The notes beneath the pieces are model-generated. The model saw only the letters and a program-made list of their open reading frames with translations. It searched no databases and had not been told where the DNA came from. From assembly GCA_016195145.1 (NCBI GenBank), contig JACQAF010000155.1, forward strand, positions 1 through 12,245: a stretch of 12,245 bases of DNA, read 5' to 3'. The DNA comes from Rhodospirillales bacterium (GTDB lineage Bacteria > Pseudomonadota > Alphaproteobacteria > CACIAM-22H2). The translations under genes and the position numbers were made by a program. Within the stretch, counting starts at the first letter, position 1. Every line of letters begins with the position of its first letter. Below, one piece after another: positions 1 through 6,383 of this stretch.

Positions 1-2
1 AG

Positions 3-305
3 GCCAATCGCGGCCCGGTCGAGGCGCTGACCGCCGCCGGCGCGCCGTGGCCGAGCGTCATGCTCAAGGGCTACTGGCCGCAGGTGCAGCCGGCCTTCTG
101 GTCGATCGCGCTGTTCCGCTGGGACATCAATATCCGCGAATCCGCCGTGCTCGGCCTGGTCGGCGCAGGCGGCATCGGCGTGGCGCTCGATACGGCGTTG
201 AGCCTGCTATATTGGGATCAGGTATCGGTAGTGCTGCTGACCATCTTTACCGTGGTTATCGCCACGGAAATCGTCGTCACCCTGATTCGCTCGCGGCTCA
301 TCTAG
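3..305 (+). CDS. phnE: Phosphonate-type ABC transporter permease, C-terminal part (PhnE-like), truncated by the window edge
   Basis: Only the last 100 residues are visible; the 5' end lies left of the window. This is the inner-membrane permease of a phosphonate-family (PhnCDE-type) importer, which forms the translocation path and docks the ATPase. Seen: an EAA-loop signature near the left edge (VEALTAAGA, then WPQVQPAF), the family-typical stretch RWDINIRESAVLGLVGAGG, and two hydrophobic segments, the last being LLTIFTVVIATEIVVTLI before the positive end RSRLI. The ATP-binding and substrate-binding partners would be expected to the left. The substrate could be phosphonate, phosphite or a related compound and cannot be read from this end. 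The stop codon (303-305) lies just past the stop of the convergent hydrolase gene (298-300), so the two genes overlap by 8 bases. The family call is firm; the substrate is not. Confidence 0.88.
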   Translation, partial: ANRGPVEALTAAGAPWPSVMLKGYWPQVQPAFWSIALFRWDINIRESAVLGLVGAGGIGVALDTALSLLYWDQVSVVLLTIFTVVIATEIVVTLIRSRLI

Positions 306-1290
306 CCCCGCCCAGCATACCGAAAAACTTGAGCGCGCAGCGGTCGTGCCACGACGTGCGTCCGCCGCGATCATGGAACCCGACATGGCCGCCGCCCGGC
401 GGCAGCAAGGGCGTCAACCGGGAATTGCGCGACCAGCCGACCGCGCCGTAGCTCGCTCCCGGAATCCACGGATCGTCGAGCGCGTGAATGACCAGCGTCG
501 GCGTCCGCACGGCATCGATAAACCGCTGGGCAGAGTGGCGCGCATAGAATTCGTCGGCGCTGGCGAGGCCGAGGCGCGGCGCAACGAAACGGTCGTCGAA
601 TTCGTAGACGCTGCGTGCGGTCATGACGATCTCCCGCTCGCGGGCGCTGAGCTCGGCCAGCGCCAGCCCCTCTTCGCGCATCCGGGGCATGAGATAATGC
701 TGATAGAACCGGTTGCGCAACGCCGCAAGGCGCAGGCTCGCGGCGCGAAGATCGATCGGCGTCGAGATCGCCGCCGCCGCGCGAACCGGCCCGTTCTCGC
801 CGGATTCGGCGAGATATTCGATCAGCACATTGCCGCCCATCGAAAATCCGATCGCGAACACGCCGGCGGATGCATAGCGCGCCGGCAGCCCGGCCAGCGC
901 GTCGCGCAAATCCTCGGTGCGGCCGGCATGATAATGGTGCCGGCGCGGCGTATCCGGCGTTGGGCCGACGCCGCTCATGTTAAGGCGCAGGACCGGATAG
1001 CCCTGCGCCAGGAAGACCGCCGCCGTTGCCTGAATATAAAGGCTGTCGGCGCAGCCGCTGAGGCCGTGAATCAGCACGACCAGCGGTTTCTTCGCCGTGT
1101 CCCTCGGCTGGCCAAGCTCGCCGATCAACCGGTCGCCGCTGCCATCGCGCATGGACAGCTCGATCCGCCGATGCGGCCAGGCGGCAAGGCCGAAGCGCGG
1201 GCGAACGATAAAGTTCCGCACCGTTTGCAGATCGCCGGTCAACCACGGGGCGCGCGGCCGGAACGGCGGAAATTCGCCGTTTATCCCCAC
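298..1290 (-). CDS. YheT-type alpha/beta-fold hydrolase (COG0429-like)
   Basis: Predicted cytoplasmic serine hydrolase of 330 aa, the usual size of the YheT group; its physiological substrate is unknown. Seen: the N-terminal family block FRPRAPWLTGDLQT (residues 9-22), the oxyanion region VVLIHGLSG (71-79), the Gly-rich LNMSGVGPTPDTP stretch, the HAGRTEDLRDAL block (121-132), the nucleophile elbow GFSMGGN (Ser150), the acid in HALDDPWIP (Asp273) and the base in GGGHVGFHD (His302). The start chosen is GTG at 1290-1288, because the frame farther upstream only shadows the rhomboid gene and the family N-terminus begins here. An internal ATG before RDGSGD would remove the conserved N-terminal block. 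The gene overlaps the rhomboid stop by 10 bases, so it is last in a three-gene operon and probably translationally coupled. Oddity: many relatives have HLQT where this protein has DLQT. Confidence 0.9.
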   Translation of the reverse strand: MGINGEFPPFRPRAPWLTGDLQTVRNFIVRPRFGLAAWPHRRIELSMRDGSGDRLIGELGQPRDTAKKPLVVLIHGLSGCADSLYIQATAAVFLAQGYPVLRLNMSGVGPTPDTPRRHHYHAGRTEDLRDALAGLPARYASAGVFAIGFSMGGNVLIEYLAESGENGPVRAAAAISTPIDLRAASLRLAALRNRFYQHYLMPRMREEGLALAELSAREREIVMTARSVYEFDDRFVAPRLGLASADEFYARHSAQRFIDAVRTPTLVIHALDDPWIPGASYGAVGWSRNSRLTPLLPPGGGHVGFHDRGGRTSWHDRCALKFFGMLGGAR

Positions 1291-1985
1291 GGGCCGCTCG
1301 GCGTCCGGCCGCCCCACAGGCCGATCTCCGGCCGTTTGAACAAGACGATCAGCCCAAGGCCGGCGACGAATCCGCCGATATGGGCAAACCACGCCACGCC
1401 GCCATCTTCCGGGTCGGCGAGCGAGGCATTGGCGAACTGAACGACGGCCCACCAGCCGAGCACATACATCGCCGGCAGCCAGAACAGCCGGATGAAGACG
1501 AAGGTCTGCACCTGGGCGCGCGGGTGGAGCACTAGATACGCCCCAAGCACGCCGGAGATCGCCCCGCTCGCGCCGATCATGGGAATCTCCGAGGTTGGGC
1601 TGATCGCTCCTTGCGTCAACGCCGCCGCAACGCCGCACAGGGCGTAGAAGGCGACGAATCGCCCGCTGCCCATTGCATCCTCGATATTGTTTCCGAACAC
1701 CCACAGATACAGCATGTTGCCTGCAACATGCAGCAAGCCGCCATGCAGGAACATCGAGGTGAAGACGCTGAACCAGGCAGGCACGAGGGCGAGCGACGGC
1801 GGCAGATCGGCGTTGCCGAACAGCACCGCCGGGATCATGCCAAGGCCGAGGGCAAAGCGCGTTCCAGCCTCCTCCGACAACGTCAGCTGATAGGCGAAGA
1901 CGAGCAGGTTCGCCGCAATCAGCGCGATCGTCGCCGCCGGCATGCGGCGGGTCGGGTTGTCGTCGCGCAGCGGTATGATCAGCAT
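1281..1985 (-). CDS. Rhomboid-family intramembrane serine protease
   Basis: Polytopic inner-membrane protease of 234 aa, the normal size for a minimal six-helix bacterial rhomboid. Seen: hydrophobic helices near residues 18-34 and 65-80; the HGGLLHVAGNMLYLW block (His81, His86, Asn90), in which the His and Asn support the oxyanion; the catalytic serine in GASGAISG (Ser140); further helices around 145-155 and 162-185; and the catalytic histidine in FAHIGGFVAGL (His202). The Ser/His dyad is intact, so an active enzyme is expected; its substrates cannot be read. The ATG at 1985 directly follows the TGA of the upstream hydrolase in the same frame, with a GGGAA ribosome site inside that gene. The 3' end overlaps the GTG start of the YheT-like hydrolase. 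It is the middle gene of the operon. Confidence 0.95.
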   Translation of the reverse strand: MLIIPLRDDNPTRRMPAATIALIAANLLVFAYQLTLSEEAGTRFALGLGMIPAVLFGNADLPPSLALVPAWFSVFTSMFLHGGLLHVAGNMLYLWVFGNNIEDAMGSGRFVAFYALCGVAAALTQGAISPTSEIPMIGASGAISGVLGAYLVLHPRAQVQTFVFIRLFWLPAMYVLGWWAVVQFANASLADPEDGGVAWFAHIGGFVAGLGLIVLFKRPEIGLWGGRTPSGPWG

Positions 1986-2858
1986 TCAGCCGGTTCCCAA
2001 AAAATCGCGGATCAGCGCGATCTGGTCGCGGGCCATCAGGGCCGGCGCATGGCCCACCCCGGCGATTTCGGCCAGCCGCACCGCGCCCTTGGCCGCTGCT
2101 ACGCCGCGTCCGGTCATGGCACGCGCCGTATCGCCAAGCAGTAGATCGGATTCGGCCCCACGTACGATCAGAACCAGGCAGGCAACAAGGTCCCACACCG
2201 GCCAGAGATCGACGTCCGTCGGCGGTTGGGCGATGAAGGGTCGGGCGATCGCCGGATCGTAATGCAGGCGCAGCCTGCCGTTTCCGGCCGGGGCCGCGCT
2301 GTGTACCGCCAGATGCCGCCATTCGTCGTCGGCCAGCGGTCCAAATGGCGCATGGACACGGCGCAAATACGCCTCGACCCCGGCCAGATCGTCAAACCGC
2401 GGATCGGCCCCGACATACGTGCCGATACGCTCCAGGGCCGCCTTGGGGATGAACGGCCCGATATCATTGAGCGCCAGCCGGCGGATCGGCGTACCGGGCT
2501 GGGCCGCAAGCAACATGCCGATCAACCCGCCCATCGAGGTGCCGATCCAGTCGACCGTCTCGGCCCCCAATCGGGCAAGCAGGGCCGCCATGACGGCGAC
2601 ATAGAACGGATAGCCGTAATCGGCCGGATCGGCGAGCCAGGCGCTGCGGCCGCGGCCGGGAATATCGGGGGCGACGATCCGCCGGCCGTCGGCGGCCAAG
2701 ACCTCGGCCAGTCGGTCGAAATCGCGGCCATTGCGGCTCAGGCCGTGAACGCAAACAACACTACGCGGCGCATCCGGCGGGCCCCATTCGGCCCAGGCTA
2801 GCCGGATGAATCCGCCGTGGGGAGCAAGCACAGGAAAATCGCAAAGGCGCGGCTGCAT
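1986..2858 (-). CDS. Alpha/beta-fold hydrolase
   Basis: Soluble alpha/beta hydrolase of 290 aa with no signal peptide. It resembles the esterase/haloperoxidase/lactonase-like group; the substrate is unknown. Seen: oxyanion motif VVCVHGLSRNGRDFD (34-48), the strand-loop VAPDIPGRGRS (62-72), nucleophile elbow GTSMGG (Ser108), a cap region of about residues 135-215, the acid in VRGAESDLL (Asp238) and the base in VGHAPAL (His270). The triad is complete. First gene of the minus-strand operon; its TGA (1988-1986) directly abuts the rhomboid ATG. The start is the ATG at 2858-2856, preceded only by weak purine runs (TAGAG), so initiation may be modest. Lysophospholipase- or lactonase-type activity is possible but cannot be shown from the sequence. 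Confidence 0.9.
   Translation of the reverse strand: MQPRLCDFPVLAPHGGFIRLAWAEWGPPDAPRSVVCVHGLSRNGRDFDRLAEVLAADGRRIVAPDIPGRGRSAWLADPADYGYPFYVAVMAALLARLGAETVDWIGTSMGGLIGMLLAAQPGTPIRRLALNDIGPFIPKAALERIGTYVGADPRFDDLAGVEAYLRRVHAPFGPLADDEWRHLAVHSAAPAGNGRLRLHYDPAIARPFIAQPPTDVDLWPVWDLVACLVLIVRGAESDLLLGDTARAMTGRGVAAAKGAVRLAEIAGVGHAPALMARDQIALIRDFLGTG
1994..1998 (-). promoter_or_regulatory. Ribosome binding site for the rhomboid gene, inside the upstream hydrolase
   Basis: On the minus strand GGGAA lies 8 bases before the ATG at 1985 and within the last codons of the upstream hydrolase gene. It supports the chosen rhomboid start and reinitiation after the abutting TGA. Confidence 0.5.
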
Positions 2859-2985
2859 GGCAGACGTACTCTAGCCGGCCGGCCGGCGCCTGCGCCAGCC
2901 GCATGGCGGCCGTTCGCAGCCGGCGTTGGACAAGCGGCCGGCGGTGCCGCTACAAACCCGTCTTCTATTTCTCGGACCCAGCCCC
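2859..2985. promoter_or_regulatory. Divergent intergenic region between the hydrolase operon and the DMT transporter pair
   Basis: This 127-base gap must hold promoters for both directions. On the plus strand TGGACA (2927-2932) and TACAAA (2951-2956), 18 bases apart, match the sigma-70 consensus at 5 and 4 of 6 positions and would give a leader of roughly 20 bases before the ATG at 2986. On the minus strand I found no convincing -35/-10 pair. A 14-base perfect palindrome of GCC/GGC units sits at 2874-2887, close to the hydrolase start. The promoter call rests on consensus matching by eye only. Confidence 0.4.
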
Positions 2986-3849
2986 ATGCTCTCGCCGCGC
3001 CTCGCCGGTTATCTGTTCGCCATCGCCGCGCCGGTATGCTGGAGCGTCGGCGGCGTGATCATTCGCAGCGTCGAGGCGGCGCCGTGGGATATCGTTTTTT
3101 GGCGTTCGTTCGGCCATGTCGCCACCTTCTCGATCTTTCTCTTCTTCCGGTACGGCGGGCGCGCCATATCGGATTTTGTGCGCGCTGGCTGGGCAGCGCC
3201 GGCTTCCGCGCTGCTGATCTGCGGCACGTTCGTCTTTCACATCCTTGCCATGACCAGCACCACGGTGGCGAATGTTCTTGTCCTGCAGGCGATGGCGCCG
3301 CTGTTGGTCGCCGTATTCGCCTGGCTGATTCTTGGCGAGCGCATCGAGCCGCTGGCGCGGATCGCCATCGCCATCGCCTTCGCCGGCATGGCGCCGGTCG
3401 TCGGCAGCTCGCTCGGCGGCGGCGAGCTGTCGGGCGACGTATTCGCGCTGATGGTGGCGGTATGTTCGGCCGCCAATATCATCGTCGTGCGGCGCGCGCG
3501 CGATCACAATCTTCTGCCGGCGACGGCGCTCGCCGCCATGCTGGCGGTCGCCATCGCCTGGATGGAGAGCGCGCCCTTCGTCGTTTCGCTGCGCGATATC
3601 GGCCTGCTCGCCGTACTCGGCGTGATCCAGATGAGCCTCGGCCTCACCTGCTTTTATCTCGCGCTTCGCCGCCTGCCCGCGGCGGAGGTGGCGTTGATCA
3701 CCCTGCTTGAACCGGTACTCGGCCCGATCTGGGTGTGGCTGCTGATCGGCGAGGAGCCGGCGGCGCTGACGATCATCGGCGGGGTCGCCATTCTGGGCGC
3801 CCTGATCTTCAACGCGCTGCTCGGCCTGCGCCGGCCCGCCGCCCTGTGA
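2986..3849 (+). CDS. EamA/DMT-superfamily transporter, first of a tandem pair
   Basis: Inner-membrane protein of 287 aa with the ten-helix, two-EamA-repeat plan of drug/metabolite transporters (repeats near residues 7-137 and 150-276). Seen: GYLFAIAAPVCWSVGGVIIR at the first helix, the WDIVFWRS motif (34-41), AMAPLLVAVFAWLILGE (102-118), a basic cytoplasmic loop VVRRARD near 167-173, and the second-repeat signature LLEPVLGPIWVWLLIGEEP (240-258). Relatives move amino acids, nucleosides or other small metabolites, usually outward; the substrate here is unknown. The ATG at 2986 is chosen because the protein then begins just before helix 1. An in-frame TTG at 2926 overlaps the candidate -35 box and would add 20 residues without family character. 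The stop codon overlaps the start of the second DMT gene by four bases. Confidence 0.9.
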   Translation: MLSPRLAGYLFAIAAPVCWSVGGVIIRSVEAAPWDIVFWRSFGHVATFSIFLFFRYGGRAISDFVRAGWAAPASALLICGTFVFHILAMTSTTVANVLVLQAMAPLLVAVFAWLILGERIEPLARIAIAIAFAGMAPVVGSSLGGGELSGDVFALMVAVCSAANIIVVRRARDHNLLPATALAAMLAVAIAWMESAPFVVSLRDIGLLAVLGVIQMSLGLTCFYLALRRLPAAEVALITLLEPVLGPIWVWLLIGEEPAALTIIGGVAILGALIFNALLGLRRPAAL

Positions 3850-4742
3850 GCACCGTCGTGTCCGAACGCGCCAAGGGTTTGCTGTTGATGATCGGCGCCG
3901 GCCTCGCCTGGAGCACTGGCGGCATTTTCGTCCGCTATGCGCCGACGACGCCGGCATGGGAAATCGTCTTCTGGCGGTCGTTTTTCATGGTGCTGTTTCT
4001 CGGCGCGGTGCTTCTTGTCTGGCATCGCGGCCGGGCGATGTCGAAGATCGCCGCCGTCGGTCGCCCCGGCGTTTTGGCGGGTTTCTTCCTGTCCCTCACC
4101 TTCTTCTTCTTCATCCTGTCGATCACCCGGACGACGGCGGCAAACACGTTGATCATCATGAGCACGGCGCCGTTTGTCGCGGCCTTGTTCGGGCGGCTGT
4201 TCGTCGGCGAGCGCGTAGCGTCACGCACCTGGGCAGCGATGATCGTGGCGCTTGCCGGCATCGCCGTGATGTTCGCCGATTCTTTCGGCAGCGGCGGAAC
4301 GCTTGGCAATCTCCTGGCGTTCGGGGTGCCGCTCGCCTACGCCAGCAATCTAACCATGCTTCGCCGGGCCCGGGCCCGGGCCCGGGCCGATATGGTGCCG
4401 ACCGTCCTGATCGCCGGCCTGATCTCGCTTGCCGTCTCCCTGCCCATGGCTTGGCCGTTCGCCGCCCCCGCAGACGAGATCGCGGTACTGGCGGCAATGG
4501 ACTTCTTCCAACTCGGCTTTGGGTGCCTGCTGATGACGCTGGCGGTTCGCCATCTGATCGCCGCTGAAATCGGCCTGTTCACGCTGCTGGAAACGACGCT
4601 GGGGCCGATCTGGGTATGGCTTGGCGTCGGCGAACGGCCCGGCGATCTGGCGCTCGGTGGGGGGATCGTGGTTGTTGGAGCTCTCGCCGTTAACGAATAT
4701 GTCGGCTGGCGCCAAGCGCGCCGTCGCCCAGCGACCACTTAG
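3846..4742 (+). CDS. EamA/DMT-superfamily transporter, second of a tandem pair
   Basis: Inner-membrane DMT protein of 298 aa, paralogous to the gene before it. Shared features: the WSTGGIFVRYAP first-helix end, PAWEIVFWRSF (36-46), TTAANTLIIMSTAPFVAALF (97-115), and LLETTLGPIWVWLGVGERP (247-265) against LLEPVLGPIWVWLLIGEEP in the neighbour. The start is GTG at 3846, giving a GTGA overlap with the neighbour's stop and hence likely translational coupling; the frame farther upstream has no DMT character. Oddity: the basic loop near residues 173-181 carries an Arg-Ala run encoded by a perfect hexanucleotide repeat (4364-4388), whereas the paralog has only RRAR there. The C-terminus is basic (ARRRPATT). 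The substrate is unknown; the two proteins may form a heteromer or may simply be a duplication. Confidence 0.9.
   Translation: MSTVVSERAKGLLLMIGAGLAWSTGGIFVRYAPTTPAWEIVFWRSFFMVLFLGAVLLVWHRGRAMSKIAAVGRPGVLAGFFLSLTFFFFILSITRTTAANTLIIMSTAPFVAALFGRLFVGERVASRTWAAMIVALAGIAVMFADSFGSGGTLGNLLAFGVPLAYASNLTMLRRARARARADMVPTVLIAGLISLAVSLPMAWPFAAPADEIAVLAAMDFFQLGFGCLLMTLAVRHLIAAEIGLFTLLETTLGPIWVWLGVGERPGDLALGGGIVVVGALAVNEYVGWRQARRRPATT
4364..4388. repeat. Perfect GC-only hexanucleotide tandem repeat inside a DMT transporter gene
   Basis: Four uninterrupted CCGGGC units plus one base, read in frame as (CGG GCC)x4, coding Arg-Ala four times at about residues 174-181. Each unit is part of overlapping GGGCCC/CCCGGG palindromes, so the tract can also fold on itself. 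Unit gain or loss would change the protein by two residues without a frameshift. The paralogous gene just upstream lacks the extra units. Confidence 0.9.
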
Positions 4743-4755
4743 ACTGACGGCCGCG

Positions 4756-4784
4756 TTGCGCCCGCCGGAAAGGCGCGCTATGAC
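4756..4784 (+). promoter_or_regulatory. Candidate sigma-70 promoter for matB
   Basis: In the 74-base gap after the DMT gene, TTGCGC (4756-4761) and TATGAC (4779-4784) are 17 bases apart, matching consensus at 3 and 4 of 6 positions, and would start a leader of about 25 bases before the ATG at 4817. A short GCGCC/GGCGC inverted repeat (4758-4762 and 4772-4776) overlaps it, without a T-run. Judged by eye only; matB could also be read through from the DMT genes. Confidence 0.33.
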
Positions 4785-4816
4785 AAACCCTCCGTTGCCG
4801 ATTCCGACGAGCCGCC

Positions 4817-6340
4817 ATGAACGCCAGTCTCTTCAGTCTTTTCCAAAGCCGCTTTCCCGCCGACGTTACGCGGCCATTCATCGAAACCGAAGACGGCAAA
4901 ATCCGTAACTACGCCGAGCTTGACGCCGTTTCGGCCCGGTTCGCCAACCTCTTGGTCCGCCTTGGGGTCAAAAAGGGCGACCGGGTTGCGGTTCAGGTGG
5001 AAAAATCACCCGAGGCGATATTCCTCTATCTCGCCTGCCTGCGCGCCGGGGCGGTCTACCTGCCGCTCAACATCGCCTATCAGAAGGGCGAGATCGAGTA
5101 TTTCCTGGGCGATGCCGAACCGCAGGTCATGGTCTGCCGGCCCGAAACGGTCGACTGGATCGGCGAAATCGCCGCCCGCAAGGAAGTGCCGCATGTCCTG
5201 ACCCTCGATCAGGCCGGTGGCGGCACGTTGATCGAGCGCAGCAAGGATATGAAGCCGGACTTCACGACCGTGCCGGTGAAGGGCGACGATCTTGCCGCTA
5301 TTCTCTACACCTCGGGCACCACGGGGCGATCCAAGGGCGCCATGATGTCGCATGGGAACCTCGCCGCCAACGCCCTAACCCTGCACCGCGTTTGGGGCTT
5401 CGGGCCCGGCGACGTGCTGCTTCATGCACTGCCCATTTTCCACACTCACGGCCTGTTCGTCGCCATTAACTGCGTTCTCCTCAACGGCACGGGCATGCTG
5501 TTCATGCCGCGCTTCGATGCCGACACGGCAATCCGTCTTTTGCCGCGCGCCACTATGTTCATGGGCGTGCCGACCTTCTATGTGCGCCTTCTCGCCCATG
5601 CGGAATTCGCCCGCGATATCGTCCGGCGCATGCGTCTGTTCATCGCCGGATCGGCGCCGTTGCTGACCGAAACCTTCAATGCCTTCCGCGAGCGCACGGG
5701 GCATACCATCCTCGAACGCTATGGCATGACCGAAACCGGGATGCTGACCTCCAACCCGCTCGATGGCGACCGTCTTGCCGGCAGTTGCGGCATGCCGCTG
5801 CCCGACCTCGAATTGCGCGTCGCCGACGATGCTGGCAAGGCGGTGGCAGTCGGTGAGATCGGCGTGATCGAAGTACGCGGGCCGAATGTGTTCGGCGGCT
5901 ATTGGCGCATGCCCGACAAGACGCGGGCCGAATTCCGGCCCGATGGGTTCTTCATCACCGGCGATGTCGGCAAGATCGATGCGCACGGCTATGTTTATAT
6001 CGTCGGCCGCGCCAAGGACCTGATCATCTCGGGCGGCTTCAATGTCTATCCAAAAGAGATCGAGGATTACATCGACCGGATCGACGGCGTTGTCGAATCG
6101 GCGGTGATCGGCATCCCGCATCCCGATTTCGGCGAAGGGGTGGTGGCCGTGATCAAGCAGCGCCCCGGCGGGTCGCCGACGGCCGATTCGATCGCCCAGC
6201 GCCTGAAGGGCGAACTCGCGAACTTCAAGCTGCCCAAGCGCATCTATTTTCTCGACGAACTGCCGCGCAACGCCATGGGCAAGGTGCAGAAAAACGTGTT
6301 ACGCGACCGCTACAAGGACGCCTTCGGTCCCGGCCGCTGA
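4817..6340 (+). CDS. matB: Malonyl-CoA synthetase (MatB-type acyl-CoA ligase)
   Basis: Cytoplasmic ANL-superfamily enzyme of 507 aa that activates malonate with ATP and CoA to malonyl-CoA, through malonyl-AMP. Seen in order: phosphate loop YTSGTTGRSKG (164-174), the HALPIFHTHGLFVA block (203-216), MGVPTFYVRLL (249-259) whose Arg257 is a plausible malonate carboxylate ligand, AGSAPLL (277-283), ERYGMTET (300-307), TGDVGKID (381-388), the hinge region VGRAKDLIISGGFNVYPKEIE (about 396-416) and the catalytic lysine in NAMGKVQKN (Lys489). The whole protein reads like the rhizobial and Rhodopseudomonas MatB proteins, which fits better than a general fatty-acyl ligase; methylmalonate may also be accepted. 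Neither malonyl-CoA decarboxylase (MatA) nor a malonate carrier is next to it. It is followed after 43 bases by an aldehyde dehydrogenase gene. The ATG start matches the family N-terminus (MNASLFSLF), though its ribosome site is poor. Confidence 0.9.
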   Translation: MNASLFSLFQSRFPADVTRPFIETEDGKIRNYAELDAVSARFANLLVRLGVKKGDRVAVQVEKSPEAIFLYLACLRAGAVYLPLNIAYQKGEIEYFLGDAEPQVMVCRPETVDWIGEIAARKEVPHVLTLDQAGGGTLIERSKDMKPDFTTVPVKGDDLAAILYTSGTTGRSKGAMMSHGNLAANALTLHRVWGFGPGDVLLHALPIFHTHGLFVAINCVLLNGTGMLFMPRFDADTAIRLLPRATMFMGVPTFYVRLLAHAEFARDIVRRMRLFIAGSAPLLTETFNAFRERTGHTILERYGMTETGMLTSNPLDGDRLAGSCGMPLPDLELRVADDAGKAVAVGEIGVIEVRGPNVFGGYWRMPDKTRAEFRPDGFFITGDVGKIDAHGYVYIVGRAKDLIISGGFNVYPKEIEDYIDRIDGVVESAVIGIPHPDFGEGVVAVIKQRPGGSPTADSIAQRLKGELANFKLPKRIYFLDELPRNAMGKVQKNVLRDRYKDAFGPGR

Positions 6341-6370
6341 CGCCGGGACCGACGAGCGAAGCGACATATA

Positions 6371-6377
6371 AAGGGAG
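6371..6377 (+). promoter_or_regulatory. Strong ribosome binding site for the aldehyde dehydrogenase gene
   Basis: AAGGGAG lies 6 bases before the ATG at 6384. It is the clearest Shine-Dalgarno sequence in the window and fixes that start. The 43-base gap after matB has room for little else. Confidence 0.75.
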
Positions 6378-6383
6378 CCGTTC

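Noticed and set aside
1291..2322. A minus-strand open frame extending the YheT-like hydrolase far upstream to a 674-aa protein
   Set aside because: The added part is a shadow of the rhomboid and upstream hydrolase genes in another frame, Arg/Pro/Gly-rich without family features. The real hydrolase starts at the GTG at 1290.
2926..2985. TTG start giving 20 extra residues on the first DMT protein
   Set aside because: The extra residues lack family character, and the TTG coincides with a candidate -35 box; the ATG at 2986 lies just before helix 1.
3237..4738. Several minus-strand open frames within the DMT pair
   Set aside because: All lie antisense to strongly supported membrane-protein genes and show no motifs of their own.
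4758..4776. GCGCC/GGCGC hairpin after the second DMT gene as an intrinsic terminator
   Set aside because: The stem is only 5 bp with a 9-base loop and no T-run follows, so it is not convincing.
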